64,000 bases of DNA, taken from contig NC_015977.1 in the NCBI RefSeq assembly GCF_000225345.1, positions 2,215,501-2,279,500 of the forward strand, given 5' to 3'. Below the pieces are notes generated by a model. It saw only the letters and a list, made by a program, of their open reading frames with translations. It was not told where the DNA came from and made no database searches. The stretch is from Roseburia hominis A2-183 (GTDB taxonomy: Bacteria; Bacillota; Clostridia; Lachnospirales; Lachnospiraceae). Below, in pieces: positions 1 to 8,855 of the stretch. The stretch's first letter is position 1; every line of letters begins with the position of its first letter. A program made the position numbers and the translations under genes.

Positions 1-148
1 CAGCCGCCGACTCCGTCCCTGACGTCTGCTGCACGCTCTCCGCTCCGGCATTTGTAGCATAATCATCAATCTGCGTATCTGCACCGCAGCCGGCAAGCAG
101 AAAACTTCCCATGGCTGCCGCAATCAGTCTGATCCATTTTTTTCTCAT
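1..148 (-). CDS. Lipoprotein, N-terminal fragment (runs off the window)
   Basis: The reading frame starts with ATG at 148 and is open to the window edge. The first residues are positively charged (MRKKWIRL), followed by a hydrophobic stretch and the lipobox LAGC, so the product should be exported, lipidated on Cys and anchored on the outer membrane face. The residues after the Cys are acidic and Ser/Thr/Ala rich, typical of a linker before a binding domain. Only about 49 residues are visible, so the function cannot be assigned; solute-binding proteins often begin this way. Confidence 0.75.
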   Translation of the reverse strand, partial: MRKKWIRLIAAAMGSFLLAGCGADTQIDDYATNAGAESVQQTSGTESAA

Positions 149-334
149 ATCCGGTACTCTCTTTCTGTATGCTATTATCTGCCAACTTTTTACATCTGCC
201 TTTATTATACACATTTTTTATTTTGTCATCAATAAATTTGTAAATTTTTGGAAATGTATCAGAATGTTTTCTCTGAAACTTTCATAGGAAAGTTCCACTT
301 TCACACATGAATGTATCACGGTATTTCCTATGAA

Positions 335-397
335 ATAAAAAAGCCTTCACAGTTCTGCCGCATTTTACTGCCAGTGGCAAATCTGTAAAGACTTTTC
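335..397 (-). terminator. Intrinsic terminator after the P-type ATPase gene
   Basis: On the minus strand a 14-bp stem (AAAAGTCTTTACAG pairing with CTGTGAAGGCTTTT, with G-U pairs only as exceptions) is followed directly by a T-rich run. It lies just downstream of the ATPase stop codon. Confidence 0.8.
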
Positions 398-412
398 AAA
401 ATACATATTCAG

Positions 413-2488
413 TTAGCTCAAAAGATTCTGCATGCTCTTTAAGCTGATGACCAGCGTAGAGGTGTTATGCAGAAGCGCTGATGTGGTCGGCTGTAAAACG
501 CCGCCGACTCCTAGCAGGATCAATCCGGTATTGAATCCGACAATCACGCGGTAATTCTTGCGAATCCGCTTCATCAGGCCGTCGCTCAACAGCTTTAAGG
601 TCACGATCTGATAGAGATCATCCGAGCTTACCATGATATCCGCGATCTCACGCGCAATCTCCGCACCGTCCGAAATCGCGATGCCGACATCCGCCGCAGA
701 GAGTGCCGGGGAATCGTTGATGCCGTCTCCGACCATGATAACCTTGCGTCCGGCTGCCTTTTCACGCTCGACAAAACCGGCTTTATCCTCCGGAAGCACC
801 TCGGAATAATACTCGTCCACACCGACGCGCTTTGCGATGGCGCTTGCCGTCCGCTCGCTGTCACCCGTCATCATGACGATCTTCTTGATACCGGAGCGGC
901 GCAGGGAATTGATAACTGCCTCCGCCTCCTCACGGAGCGGATCTTCAATACAGATCACGGCTGCAAGCTGTCCCTCGATGGCCAGATACAGATGGGAATA
1001 CTCCTCCGGCAGGCTCTCGAACAGTTCCTTCGTACCCTCAGGAAGGGCAGCTCCCTCATCCTCAAATACAAAATGATAGCTTCCAATCACGGCTTTCCTG
1101 CCGTTGATCGTGGTGGAAATACCATGTGCCACCACATACTCCACCTTGGAATGCATTTCCTCATGATCCAGACCTTTTTCCCTGGCTGCCTCAACAACCG
1201 CTTTTGCCATGGAATGTGGGAAATGCTCCTCCATGCAGGCTGCAATCCTAAGAAGTTCATCCGGGCTGTCCCCGTTAAAGGAAACCACTTTTGCCACGGT
1301 CGGCTTTGCCTTGGTCAGTGTGCCGGTCTTATCAAAGACGATTGTATCTGCCTCAGCCATTGCCTCTAAATATTTTCCGCCCTTGACCGTCACATTGTAA
1401 AAACTAGCCTCACGGATCGCCGACAATACGGAGATCGGCATGGCAAGTTTTAATGCGCAGGAGAAATCCACCATCAGAATCGACAACGCCTTCGTCACAT
1501 TCCGGGTCAGAAGGTATGTGAGCGCCGTGCCACCGAGGGAATACGGTACCAGACGGTCCGCCAGATGCTCTGCCCGGCTCTCAAGCCCGGACTTTAACTT
1601 CTGGGATTCCTCGATCATCTGCACAACCTTGTCGTAGCGGCTGGAGCCGCCTACCGCCTTCACGAGAATGGTAAGCTCCCCTTCCTCGACTACAGTTCCT
1701 GCATAGACATAATTCTCACTAATCCGGCGTACCGGCTCGGATTCTCCGGTTAAGGATGCCTGGTTGACCATCGCCTCGCCGTCTGTCACGACGCCGTCAA
1801 ACGGGATTACATTGCCCATATGGACAACCACCTCGTCTCCCTCACGGACTTCCTTCGCGCCGACAAGAACCTCCACGCCGTCCTTCTTCAGCCATACTTT
1901 GCCGACATTCAAAGACATGGTGCGCGCAAGGTCGCCGACGGACTTCTTGTGCGTCCACTCTTCTAACAGCTCGCCGATGCCAAGCAGGAACATGATCGAT
2001 CCCGCCGTCTCGGTATCACCGCGCAGAATAGACACTCCGATCGCCGTCGCATCGAGTACCGGTACTTCGATCTTTCGTGCCGCCAGTGTCTTTATGCCCT
2101 TCCAGATGTAGCGGAACGACTTGACCGTCGTCCAGCACGCCCGGATGGGATACGGCAGAAAAATCTTGGATGCATAGCGTCTCACCACTCTGCCGATCAG
2201 CTTCTCCTGGTAGCTTGCATTCAGCTCTCTTCCGGAATTCTCGATCAGCCCGTTCGGCACCTCCACATCTTCATAGTGGAAATGTCTGAGCTTGTCAATC
2301 AGTTCCGCTCTGCTGCCGTCATAACAGATGACTGCGTCACCCGTACGCTCATACACCTTGGCGCTTGAGACCTGTATATCATTTTGTAAAAAATACAGAA
2401 GCGTATCCGCCTGTGCACAACTCATGCGGTACTGTGCCACGTGAATCCGCATCCGCCCCTTAATCTCATGCTTGATTGCAAACTTCAC
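413..2488 (-). CDS. P1B-type heavy-metal translocating ATPase
   Basis: This 691-residue membrane pump should couple ATP hydrolysis to metal ion transport across the cytoplasmic membrane. Visible P-type landmarks are TGES near residue 246, the phosphorylation motif DKTGTLT near 382, an HP-like motif (FPHS) and GDGIND near 582. The N-terminal ~90 residues look like a metal-binding (HMA) fold but have no CxxC pair. The membrane motif is SCALKLAMP near residue 340, replacing the CPC or SPC motif of copper and zinc/cadmium pumps, so the metal cannot be deduced. It follows a small gene by 23 bp, probably as one operon, and ends at a good terminator. Confidence 0.93.
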   Translation of the reverse strand: MKFAIKHEIKGRMRIHVAQYRMSCAQADTLLYFLQNDIQVSSAKVYERTGDAVICYDGSRAELIDKLRHFHYEDVEVPNGLIENSGRELNASYQEKLIGRVVRRYASKIFLPYPIRACWTTVKSFRYIWKGIKTLAARKIEVPVLDATAIGVSILRGDTETAGSIMFLLGIGELLEEWTHKKSVGDLARTMSLNVGKVWLKKDGVEVLVGAKEVREGDEVVVHMGNVIPFDGVVTDGEAMVNQASLTGESEPVRRISENYVYAGTVVEEGELTILVKAVGGSSRYDKVVQMIEESQKLKSGLESRAEHLADRLVPYSLGGTALTYLLTRNVTKALSILMVDFSCALKLAMPISVLSAIREASFYNVTVKGGKYLEAMAEADTIVFDKTGTLTKAKPTVAKVVSFNGDSPDELLRIAACMEEHFPHSMAKAVVEAAREKGLDHEEMHSKVEYVVAHGISTTINGRKAVIGSYHFVFEDEGAALPEGTKELFESLPEEYSHLYLAIEGQLAAVICIEDPLREEAEAVINSLRRSGIKKIVMMTGDSERTASAIAKRVGVDEYYSEVLPEDKAGFVEREKAAGRKVIMVGDGINDSPALSAADVGIAISDGAEIAREIADIMVSSDDLYQIVTLKLLSDGLMKRIRKNYRVIVGFNTGLILLGVGGVLQPTTSALLHNTSTLVISLKSMQNLLS

Positions 2489-2511
2489 TTTACTCGCCTC
2501 TTATCAAAATC

Positions 2512-2832
2512 TTATTCTTCGGTGTTCTCTGCAGTCCCGGTCTTCTCTGCTGCTTCTGCCTCTGCATCTGCAAATGCCTCTGCCTCAGCCTTGGCTGCGC
2601 GCTCCTCATTGATCTCCTTTGCGCCTGCATAGATGTCTCCGGCATTCTCCTGTACGGTGCTTACGGTGTTCATCACACACTCTTTTGCTCTTAAGAAAGC
2701 TGCGGTACAGCTTGTGTAAACCTTCTTGGCATCCTTGCTGGAAAGTACCTTGATACCGGCTGTTCCAAATAATACGCCGCCTGCAAAAATTCCTGTCTTC
2801 TTCCAATCGATCTTCTCAAAACACTTTAACAT
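2512..2832 (-). CDS. Small membrane-associated partner of the P-type ATPase (DUF6110-like)
   Basis: The 106-residue product begins with a short charged segment, then a Gly-rich hydrophobic stretch (FAGGVLFGTAGIKVL) that could span or dip into the membrane. A helical middle with two Cys and an Ala/Glu-rich tail follow. The start follows GGAGG at good spacing. From memory it resembles small proteins called DUF6110 that sit directly before metal ATPases, and it does so here, which suggests a chaperone or regulatory role. Function is not known. Confidence 0.8.
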   Translation of the reverse strand: MLKCFEKIDWKKTGIFAGGVLFGTAGIKVLSSKDAKKVYTSCTAAFLRAKECVMNTVSTVQENAGDIYAGAKEINEERAAKAEAEAFADAEAEAAEKTGTAENTEE

Positions 2833-2907
2833 ATGTATCCTCCATTTCTATGCACAATCCCGTGCATCCTTTGCTGAACATGTTGTTCGCTCTTTACATT
2901 ATTGTGC

Positions 2908-2945
2908 ATTATAGTACCGCTTTTTGTATTTTTCCAGTATTTTTT
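2908..2945 (-). promoter_or_regulatory. Probable promoter of the ATPase operon
   Basis: On the minus strand a perfect TATAAT lies at 2913-2908, about 75 bp before the first start codon, with a weak CTGGAA-like -35 about 18 bp upstream. Between promoter and start are two short inverted repeats (GAACA...TGTTC and ATGCAC...GTGCAT) that could be regulator sites. The remaining intergenic DNA up to 3073 shows nothing else. Confidence 0.45.
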
Positions 2946-3073
2946 CGTTATTGATAAACTTCATCATTATCCACCATTTTCCATCCTGCTCCCGGTTTTT
3001 AATACCTCCGCCGGATGGCTGCGTTTTTTCCTTATTATAAACCGGTTCATACCGGCTGCAATAACCGATGGCA

Positions 3074-3116
3074 TCAAAAACCTGTAAAACAGCAGAGATT
3101 TACTCGATCCCTGCCA
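3074..3116 (-). terminator. Probable terminator of the suf operon
   Basis: On the minus strand a 9-bp stem (GGCAGGGAT with ATCTCTGCT, two G-U pairs) and a 7-nt loop are followed by interrupted T runs. It lies about 25 bp after the sufU stop. Confidence 0.5.
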
Positions 3117-3138
3117 CTCCTTTTATTTCTATATTTTT

Positions 3139-3576
3139 CTATTTCTCTTCCGGTTCGTCCCCAAGCATCTCCGTAAGCGTGTGCCAGCCGAGTACCGCGC
3201 ATTTGACACGCGCCGGCATGTGTGAAATGTCCACAAGCGCCGATGCCTCCTCGAGTTCTTCTAATTCCTCGTCCGATACCGTCCCTTTAATCATCCGAAA
3301 GAACAGATCCGCCAGGTGCATGGCCTCTTCCTTGGTCTTTCCGATGACCAGATCCAGCATGATATCCACGGAAGCCTGTGAGATGGCGCAGCCGTCGCCC
3401 GTAAAGGTTCCCTCCGCAATCCTGCCATCCTCCACGCGCAGCTGCAGCACAATATCATCCCCGCAGCTCGGATTCACACCCTCAAGCACCAGATTCGCAT
3501 CCGCAAGCTTCTCCTTGTGACCCGGATAGCGGTTGTGATCCGTCAGCACCTCATTATAAAATGTCCGGTTATTCAT
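3139..3576 (-). CDS. sufU: SufU iron-sulfur cluster assembly protein
   Basis: The 145-residue protein belongs to the SufU/IscU family. SufU accepts persulfide sulfur from SufS through its zinc site and passes it on for Fe-S assembly. Expected ligands are visible: Cys in NPSCGDD, Cys in GDGCAISQAS and Cys in RVKCAVLGW. The N-terminal NEVLTDHNRYPGHK is typical of the family. The start overlaps the end of sufS by 8 bases, so the two are translationally linked. It is the last gene of the operon. Confidence 0.95.
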   Translation of the reverse strand: MNNRTFYNEVLTDHNRYPGHKEKLADANLVLEGVNPSCGDDIVLQLRVEDGRIAEGTFTGDGCAISQASVDIMLDLVIGKTKEEAMHLADLFFRMIKGTVSDEELEELEEASALVDISHMPARVKCAVLGWHTLTEMLGDEPEEK

Positions 3577-4777
3577 ATCCCATCATCCTCCTGACTTGTG
3601 CCAGCTGATCCAGAAATCGTCCGACATCCTCTGGCGTATTATAAAATGCCACGCTCGCTCTGGCACAGGACGAAATGCCGAGCCATTCCAACAGCGGCTG
3701 GGCGCAGTGATGTCCCGCCCGCACCGCGACGTGCGCCTCATCTAAGATCGATGCAATATCATGCGGGTGTACATCATCCACGGTAAAGCTCACAATTCCG
3801 CAGTGCTCCTTTTCGTCCCCGCTTCCCAGAATATGCACGCCCGGAATTTTTTTCATTCCGGCAAGCAGCTGGGCGGTAAGCATCTCCTCGCGCTCCGTGA
3901 TTTCTTTCCAGCCGATGGATTCCAGATAATCGATCGCGGCGGCAAGCGCGGCCGCGCCTCCCGCATTGACCGTCCCTGCCTCAAACTTATGGGGAAGTTC
4001 GGCAAATACGGCTCCCTCTCTCGTCACACGGTCAATCATCTCCCCGCCGGTCAGAAACGGCGGCATCTCCTCTAAAAGTTCCTGTTTTCCATAGAGCACA
4101 CCGATCCCCATCGGCGCCATCAGCTTGTGTCCGGAAAATGCCAGAAAATCCACGTCAAGTGCCGTGACATCGATCGGCATATGCGGCGCTGCCTGTGCCG
4201 CATCCGCCAGTACCACACCGCCGTTTTCGTGTACCATCCCGATCAGTTTTTCTGCCGGGGTCGCCCGTCCAAGCACATTCGAGACAAGTGTCAGCGCGGC
4301 AAGCTTTGTGTGCGGTGTGACGGCGTCACGGATTTTCTCCTCCGTAAAACTGCCGTCCGGTTCACACTCCAGATATTTAAGTGTGGCTCCGGTTTGTCTC
4401 GCCGCCATCTGCCACGGAAGCAGGTTGCTGTGATGCTCCATGATCGTGACGAGGATCTCATCCCCGGGCTTTAACCGGGACAGCGCATAACTGTACGCCA
4501 CCAGATTGATGCCCTCGGTCGTATTTCTGGTAAAAATGATTTCTCTCTCACTCTTCGCATGTACAAACCGTGCGACGCGCTCTCTCGCATGCTCATACTG
4601 CTCTGTCGCCTCCACGCCCAGCTCATAGAGCCCGCGCAGCGGATTGGCATTCCAGCGCTCATAGAATTCCCGCTCCGCATCGAGCACGCACGCCGGCCGC
4701 TGTTCTGTCGCCGCGTTGTCGAGGTAAGCGATATCGCTTTCCGCAAGCAGCGGAAAATCTTTTTTATAATCTGTCAT
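3569..4777 (-). CDS. sufS: SufS cysteine desulfurase
   Basis: This 402-residue PLP enzyme (class V aminotransferase fold) takes sulfur from cysteine for Fe-S cluster assembly. The PLP lysine lies in SGHKLMAPMG near residue 218 and the catalytic cysteine in SSCARASVAFYNTPEDV near 371. I place the start at the ATG at 4777, which lies 8 nt after GGAG and overlaps the sufD stop as ATGA; an ATG 6 bases upstream is too close to the SD. It sits between sufD and sufU, the usual Firmicutes order. Confidence 0.95.
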   Translation of the reverse strand: MTDYKKDFPLLAESDIAYLDNAATEQRPACVLDAEREFYERWNANPLRGLYELGVEATEQYEHARERVARFVHAKSEREIIFTRNTTEGINLVAYSYALSRLKPGDEILVTIMEHHSNLLPWQMAARQTGATLKYLECEPDGSFTEEKIRDAVTPHTKLAALTLVSNVLGRATPAEKLIGMVHENGGVVLADAAQAAPHMPIDVTALDVDFLAFSGHKLMAPMGIGVLYGKQELLEEMPPFLTGGEMIDRVTREGAVFAELPHKFEAGTVNAGGAAALAAAIDYLESIGWKEITEREEMLTAQLLAGMKKIPGVHILGSGDEKEHCGIVSFTVDDVHPHDIASILDEAHVAVRAGHHCAQPLLEWLGISSCARASVAFYNTPEDVGRFLDQLAQVRRMMGYE

Positions 4778-5862
4778 ATGCATTGCTCCTTCAGATAAGT
4801 GTCAACAGCGCCGCGCACCTCCTCTGACGGGATCTGGCTGTTTATCGCTTCGATCTTCGCCAGTGTCAGAAGTCTCTGTGCCTCCTCCGGGGGAATGCCT
4901 CTCGTGGCGGCATAAAAGAGCATGTTCTCGTCGAGCTTACCGATGGAAGCGCCGTGATTGCCCTCCACATCCTCCTCCGCGCACAGGATTAACGGGATGG
5001 TCTGGTTGACCATATTGTCACCGACAAGAAGCACATCCTCCTTCTCGTCTCCCTTAGCTCCCACACAGCCGTGCACAAAATCGATCGTTCCGCGCAGCAG
5101 CTTCTTCGCCTCGTTCTTTAAGATGCCCGATATCTGCATATTGCTCTTCGTCTTTTTCCCGCGGTGTCTGGCGACATAATTCATATCAATCTTCTGCCTG
5201 CCGGTGCCCAGATATCCGCTTACGAGTTCTGCCGTGCTCTCTTCTCCGCTAAGTTCAAACAGTGTTCCCGTATAGACCTCGGCGCCACCCAGTTCCAGCT
5301 GCACTTCCTTCACAGCGGCATCTTTTTCACACGAGACACCCACATCATGCAGGCAGACGGCTTCCGCATTCATCGTCTGCACCACATACAGTTCTACTTT
5401 CGCGCCCTCCCCGGCATATACCTTCGTCTGGATGGCGGACATCATCCCGCCCGTCTCCTCGCTCTCGCAGAGCAGAATTATTTTTGCCCGGCTGTGCGCT
5501 CCGGCATAGATATGCAGGCGGTTATAGGCGTGCTGCCCGCTCCGGTAAGCAAAACGGTACACATACGGTTCGCCGCAGTCTGCATTTTCCGGAATCGTCA
5601 AAAGCTCGGTATCCCATGCCGCATCTGTCTCCGACGGCTGATCCATCGCCTCGCCCATCCCGGTTGTGATTTTATCCCAATCCGTCTGCTGCGCCATCCG
5701 CAGCTGCTCTGCCTCTGCCTGCCCTGCTTCTGCCACACTCTGTTTTATCGCTATACTGCCGTCGATCCGCGGCATCCCAATCACGGTTTCATTCATTTTC
5801 AGCCAGTTCCAGGTCTTTGCAGGAAGCCGGTTGACTGTGATCGTCTGATTCTGTTTTGTCAT
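4774..5862 (-). CDS. sufD: SufD, Fe-S scaffold subunit
   Basis: The 362-residue product has the SufBD core: beta-helix-like repeats rich in G, and a C-terminal segment with HGASIGKLDENMLFYAATRGI, the hallmark of SufB/SufD. It forms the SufBCD scaffold with SufB and the SufC ATPase in the cytosol. It follows sufB by 11 bp and overlaps sufS. The N-terminal ~100 residues are variable, as usual for SufD. Confidence 0.92.
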   Translation of the reverse strand: MTKQNQTITVNRLPAKTWNWLKMNETVIGMPRIDGSIAIKQSVAEAGQAEAEQLRMAQQTDWDKITTGMGEAMDQPSETDAAWDTELLTIPENADCGEPYVYRFAYRSGQHAYNRLHIYAGAHSRAKIILLCESEETGGMMSAIQTKVYAGEGAKVELYVVQTMNAEAVCLHDVGVSCEKDAAVKEVQLELGGAEVYTGTLFELSGEESTAELVSGYLGTGRQKIDMNYVARHRGKKTKSNMQISGILKNEAKKLLRGTIDFVHGCVGAKGDEKEDVLLVGDNMVNQTIPLILCAEEDVEGNHGASIGKLDENMLFYAATRGIPPEEAQRLLTLAKIEAINSQIPSEEVRGAVDTYLKEQCI

Positions 5863-5873
5863 AAGCTCCTCCT

Positions 5874-7280
5874 TTACCCGATGCTGCCCTTCATCTCAAG
5901 ATCAATCAGATTGTTCATCTCCACCGCATACTCTAACGGCAGTTCCTTTGACACGTTGCTTGCAAAACCGCTGACAATCATCGACCGCGCTTCCTCCTCG
6001 CTGATACCGCGGGACATCAGATAGAACACGGCGTCATCGCTGATGCGGCCGATTTTAGCCTCATGTCCCACATCCGCGTCTCCTGTGCGGATGTCCATCG
6101 CCGGAATCGTATCCGATCTTGAGATGTCATCGAGCATCAGCGACTGACAGGAAACTGCCGATTTGCTGCCGGCGGCTTCCTTTGTAATGCTCACGGAACT
6201 CCGGAACGTGCTGATACCGCCGTCCTTGGAGATCGACTTGGTGTTCATGTACGAGGAGGTATCCGGTGCGGCATGCACCACCTTTGCCCCGGTATCCAGA
6301 TTCTGACCTTTTCCGGCAAACGTGATGCCTGTAAATTCCATGTGCGCCCCTTTTCCCTTTAAGATACTCATCGGATAGAGATACGATACATGGGAGCCGA
6401 AGGAGCCGGACACCCACTCGATCCGTCCCCCCTCCTTGACCAGCGCCCGCTTGGTGTTCAGATTGTACATGTTTTTCGACCAGTTCTCGATCGTGGAATA
6501 GCGCAGTGTCGCGCCCTCCTCGACAAACAGTTCCACACAGCCCGCATGGAGGTTCGCCACATTGTATTTTGGTGCGGAACAGCCCTCGATAAAATGCAGA
6601 TACGCCCCTTTGTCCACGATGATGAGCGTGTGTTCAAACTGCCCTGCTCCCGGCGCATTGAGCCGGAAATAGGACTGCAGCGGAATCGTCACCGACACCC
6701 CCGGCGGCACATAGACAAACGATCCGCCTGACCAGACTGCTCCGTGCAGTGCGGCAAATTTGTGATCGTTCGGTTTGACCAGTTTCATAAAGTGGCTTTG
6801 CACCATATCCGCGTATTCGCCCTTTAACGCGCTCTCCATATCCGTGTAGACCACGCCCTGGGCTGCCACTTCTTCCCGCACATTGTGATACACCAGCTCC
6901 GAGTCATACTGCGCCCCGACACCTGCCAGCGACTTGCGCTCCGCCTGTGGGATACCGAGCCGCTCAAAGGTGTCCTTGATGTCCTGCGGCACATCCGACC
7001 ACTTTGCCGTCATCTTTGTATTCGGCCGCACATACGTCACGATATGGCTCATATCCAGCCCCTCAATCGACGGTCCCCAGTCCGGCACCGGCATCTCATT
7101 GTAAATCTGCAGTGCCTGAAGCCGAAACAGTTCCATCCACGGCGGATCCTTTTTTTCACGGGAGATCTGCTCGACGATCGCCTCGGTCAGTCCCTCATCG
7201 ACCTTGTAAGCATCCCGTTCCTCATCCTTCACATCGTATATGCTGCGGTCAATGTCTTCTACGTATGTCTTCTCTTTCAC
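5874..7280 (-). CDS. sufB: SufB, Fe-S scaffold subunit
   Basis: At 468 residues this is close to the family norm. Conserved SufB segments are present: VYVPPGVSVTIPLQSYFR, a Cys in EGCSAPKY, and the C-terminal GHEAKIGRISDDAVFYLMSRG. SufB is the subunit on which clusters are built in the SufBCD complex. Its start overlaps the sufC stop by 4 bases. Confidence 0.96.
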   Translation of the reverse strand: MKEKTYVEDIDRSIYDVKDEERDAYKVDEGLTEAIVEQISREKKDPPWMELFRLQALQIYNEMPVPDWGPSIEGLDMSHIVTYVRPNTKMTAKWSDVPQDIKDTFERLGIPQAERKSLAGVGAQYDSELVYHNVREEVAAQGVVYTDMESALKGEYADMVQSHFMKLVKPNDHKFAALHGAVWSGGSFVYVPPGVSVTIPLQSYFRLNAPGAGQFEHTLIIVDKGAYLHFIEGCSAPKYNVANLHAGCVELFVEEGATLRYSTIENWSKNMYNLNTKRALVKEGGRIEWVSGSFGSHVSYLYPMSILKGKGAHMEFTGITFAGKGQNLDTGAKVVHAAPDTSSYMNTKSISKDGGISTFRSSVSITKEAAGSKSAVSCQSLMLDDISRSDTIPAMDIRTGDADVGHEAKIGRISDDAVFYLMSRGISEEEARSMIVSGFASNVSKELPLEYAVEMNNLIDLEMKGSIG

Positions 7281-8050
7281 CGCTCATCCTCTCCTTTTTG
7301 TGCCAGCTTCTCATACTCCTCGTAACCTTCGCGGTTGATCTTATCCACCAGCGATGCATCCCCGGATGCCACAATATGCCCGTTCACCATGATATGGGTT
7401 GCGTCCACATGAAGCGCGTCCAGGATGCGCGTGCTGTGCGTGATGATTAAAAGTGCGCCGTCCGGATTCTCCTTCTGGTACTCGCGGATTCCCTCGGATG
7501 CAAGCCGCACCGCATCCACGTCCAGCCCGGAGTCTGTCTCGTCTAAAATGGCAAGATCCGGTTTTAACATCATCAACTGCAGGATCTCGGATTTCTTTTT
7601 CTCACCGCCGGAAAATCCCACGTTTAAATCCCGCCCGGCGTAGGAGGGATCCATGTGCAGCACTTCCATTGCCGCTTTTAATTCTTTTCTGAAATTCCAG
7701 ACGCGCATTTTATTTCTGCCCTGCTCGCTCAATGCACTGCGGATAAAGCTCTCGAGGGAGAGTCCCGGCACCTCGAGCGGTTCCTGAAACGACAGGAACA
7801 TTCCCGCCTTGGCGCGCTTGTCTGCCGCCTCCTCCGTGATGTCATTTCCCTTGAAAAGGATTTTTCCCTCTGTGACGCTGTATTTGGGATTGCCGGTCAG
7901 AACATACCCCAGTGTCGACTTTCCCGCACCGTTCGGTCCCATCAGCACATGCGTCTCTCCTTTTTTTATCGTAAGCCCGACCTCGTGCAGGATCACCTTA
8001 TCCTCCACGCGCGCCGTAAGCCCTTCTACCTGTAAAATCTGCTCTGCCAT
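7277..8050 (-). CDS. sufC: SufC, ABC-type ATPase of the Suf complex
   Basis: The 257-residue cytosolic ATPase energises SufBCD. It has a Walker A GPNGAGKST near residue 38, the SufC-specific signature FSGGEKKKSEILQ, and Walker B LAILDETDSGLD. It is the first gene of the operon and should follow the promoter near 8150-8190. A short acidic C-terminus is normal. Confidence 0.96.
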   Translation of the reverse strand: MAEQILQVEGLTARVEDKVILHEVGLTIKKGETHVLMGPNGAGKSTLGYVLTGNPKYSVTEGKILFKGNDITEEAADKRAKAGMFLSFQEPLEVPGLSLESFIRSALSEQGRNKMRVWNFRKELKAAMEVLHMDPSYAGRDLNVGFSGGEKKKSEILQLMMLKPDLAILDETDSGLDVDAVRLASEGIREYQKENPDGALLIITHSTRILDALHVDATHIMVNGHIVASGDASLVDKINREGYEEYEKLAQKGEDER

Positions 8051-8151
8051 AGCTGCCTCCGTTTCTGAAGCGTTTTCTGCAGACGGAATCCTCTTTCACG
8101 ATTCCCTCCGCTGCCCTTTTGGTTTTCTTTGCGACGCTCCCACACATCTTT

Positions 8152-8196
8152 CATATCCTAGTTGTAAGGTAGGATATGATTCAACCACATTCTAGA
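8152..8196 (-). promoter_or_regulatory. suf operon promoter with palindromic operator
   Basis: A perfect 9-bp inverted repeat, CATATCCTA (8152-8160) and TAGGATATG (8170-8178), lies about 100 bp before sufC. On the minus strand a TTGAAT -35-like hexamer sits just upstream and TAGGAT, 18 bp further, is a plausible -10 lying inside the palindrome. The geometry suits repression by an Fe-S sensing regulator of the Rrf2/IscR type; that assignment is inference. Confidence 0.5.
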
Positions 8197-8402
8197 ACGA
8201 AACCGTGAAGAAAGCAAGAGAGAAATCGCCCCGCTATTGAGATTGTTTCTCATTTTTACAGAAGGCGTGCGACCGCATTCCGGATAGAAGCAGGCGGGGA
8301 AATTCGGATCGCACAATACGGAATTTCTAACCCTGCCGCTTTTTACATCTGCGATAATCCGTGTTTTTCCAAGTTTTGAGCACTCCGCGGGTGTGTCCGC
8401 AG

Positions 8403-8602
8403 GCCGACAGACAATTCAAGGACTTTTGTGTGTTCCTTACATCACTAATGAACAAAACATAACCGCGCGAAGCCGATGTCTGAGTCGGCATCTGCCATGC
8501 TTTCAATAGCAGATGCCAACGAGTTTCGGTTCGCGCGGTTTTATATTGTCTGTGAAGCGGTGATGTTAGGAACACTAAAAAGTCCGCGTATTGTCTGTCG
8601 GC
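8403..8602. repeat. 200-bp nested palindromic element (MITE-like or structured RNA)
   Basis: The ends are perfect 13-bp inverted repeats, GCCGACAGACAAT (8403-8415) and its complement (8590-8602). Further paired segments nest inside: 8420-8427 with 8577-8584, 8430-8445 with 8560-8575 (one mismatch pair), and 8461-8471 with 8530-8540. The centre has two hairpins, 8472-8489 and 8488-8516. The whole can fold as one long arm. No target-site duplication is obvious and no coding potential is supported. It fills the space between suf and the small gene at 8619. The rest of 8200-8402 shows only short inverted repeats. Confidence 0.75.
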
Positions 8603-8618
8603 ACGCTCTCTTCCGAAT

Positions 8619-8855
8619 CTATGCCTCCGCAAAACGTGCGAATGAAAGTTCCGCTCCGTTTGCCACGCGGCTGCAGATATTGACTGCCCGGCTCATCACA
8701 TCCGAAAACTGTCCGTCCTTTGTGACGACAAAAAGCATCCGCTCGTCTGCTTTGATCGAGACGTCCTCCACGTCAGCGATTTCTCTCATCTCCCGCTGTA
8801 CTTCCCTGCTCTCATCCTCTGTCAGCTTTTTTGATAATCGATAATATCTTCCCAT
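8619..8855 (-). CDS. Small HMA-like protein, function unknown
   Basis: The 78-residue product (MGRYYRLSKKLTEDES...) alternates predicted beta strands and helices in the order of an HMA/ferredoxin-like fold, but has no CxxC metal site; its single Cys is in VNICSRV. I chose the ATG at 8855 because AAAGGA lies 8 nt upstream; the longer open frame upstream has no ribosome site. It is divergent from hcp, with about 210 bp between starts, and could share its regulation. Its function is not known. Confidence 0.65.
   Translation of the reverse strand: MGRYYRLSKKLTEDESREVQREMREIADVEDVSIKADERMLFVVTKDGQFSDVMSRAVNICSRVANGAELSFARFAEA

Noticed and set aside
2875..2890. GAACATGTTGTTC-like sequence suggesting a LexA box
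   Set aside because: The spacing between GAAC and GTTC is one base too long for the Gram-positive LexA consensus, and the gene has no SOS link.
8327..8632. Open frame of 101 codons on the minus strand
   Set aside because: It runs through the nested palindrome, has no ribosome site and no protein-like composition.
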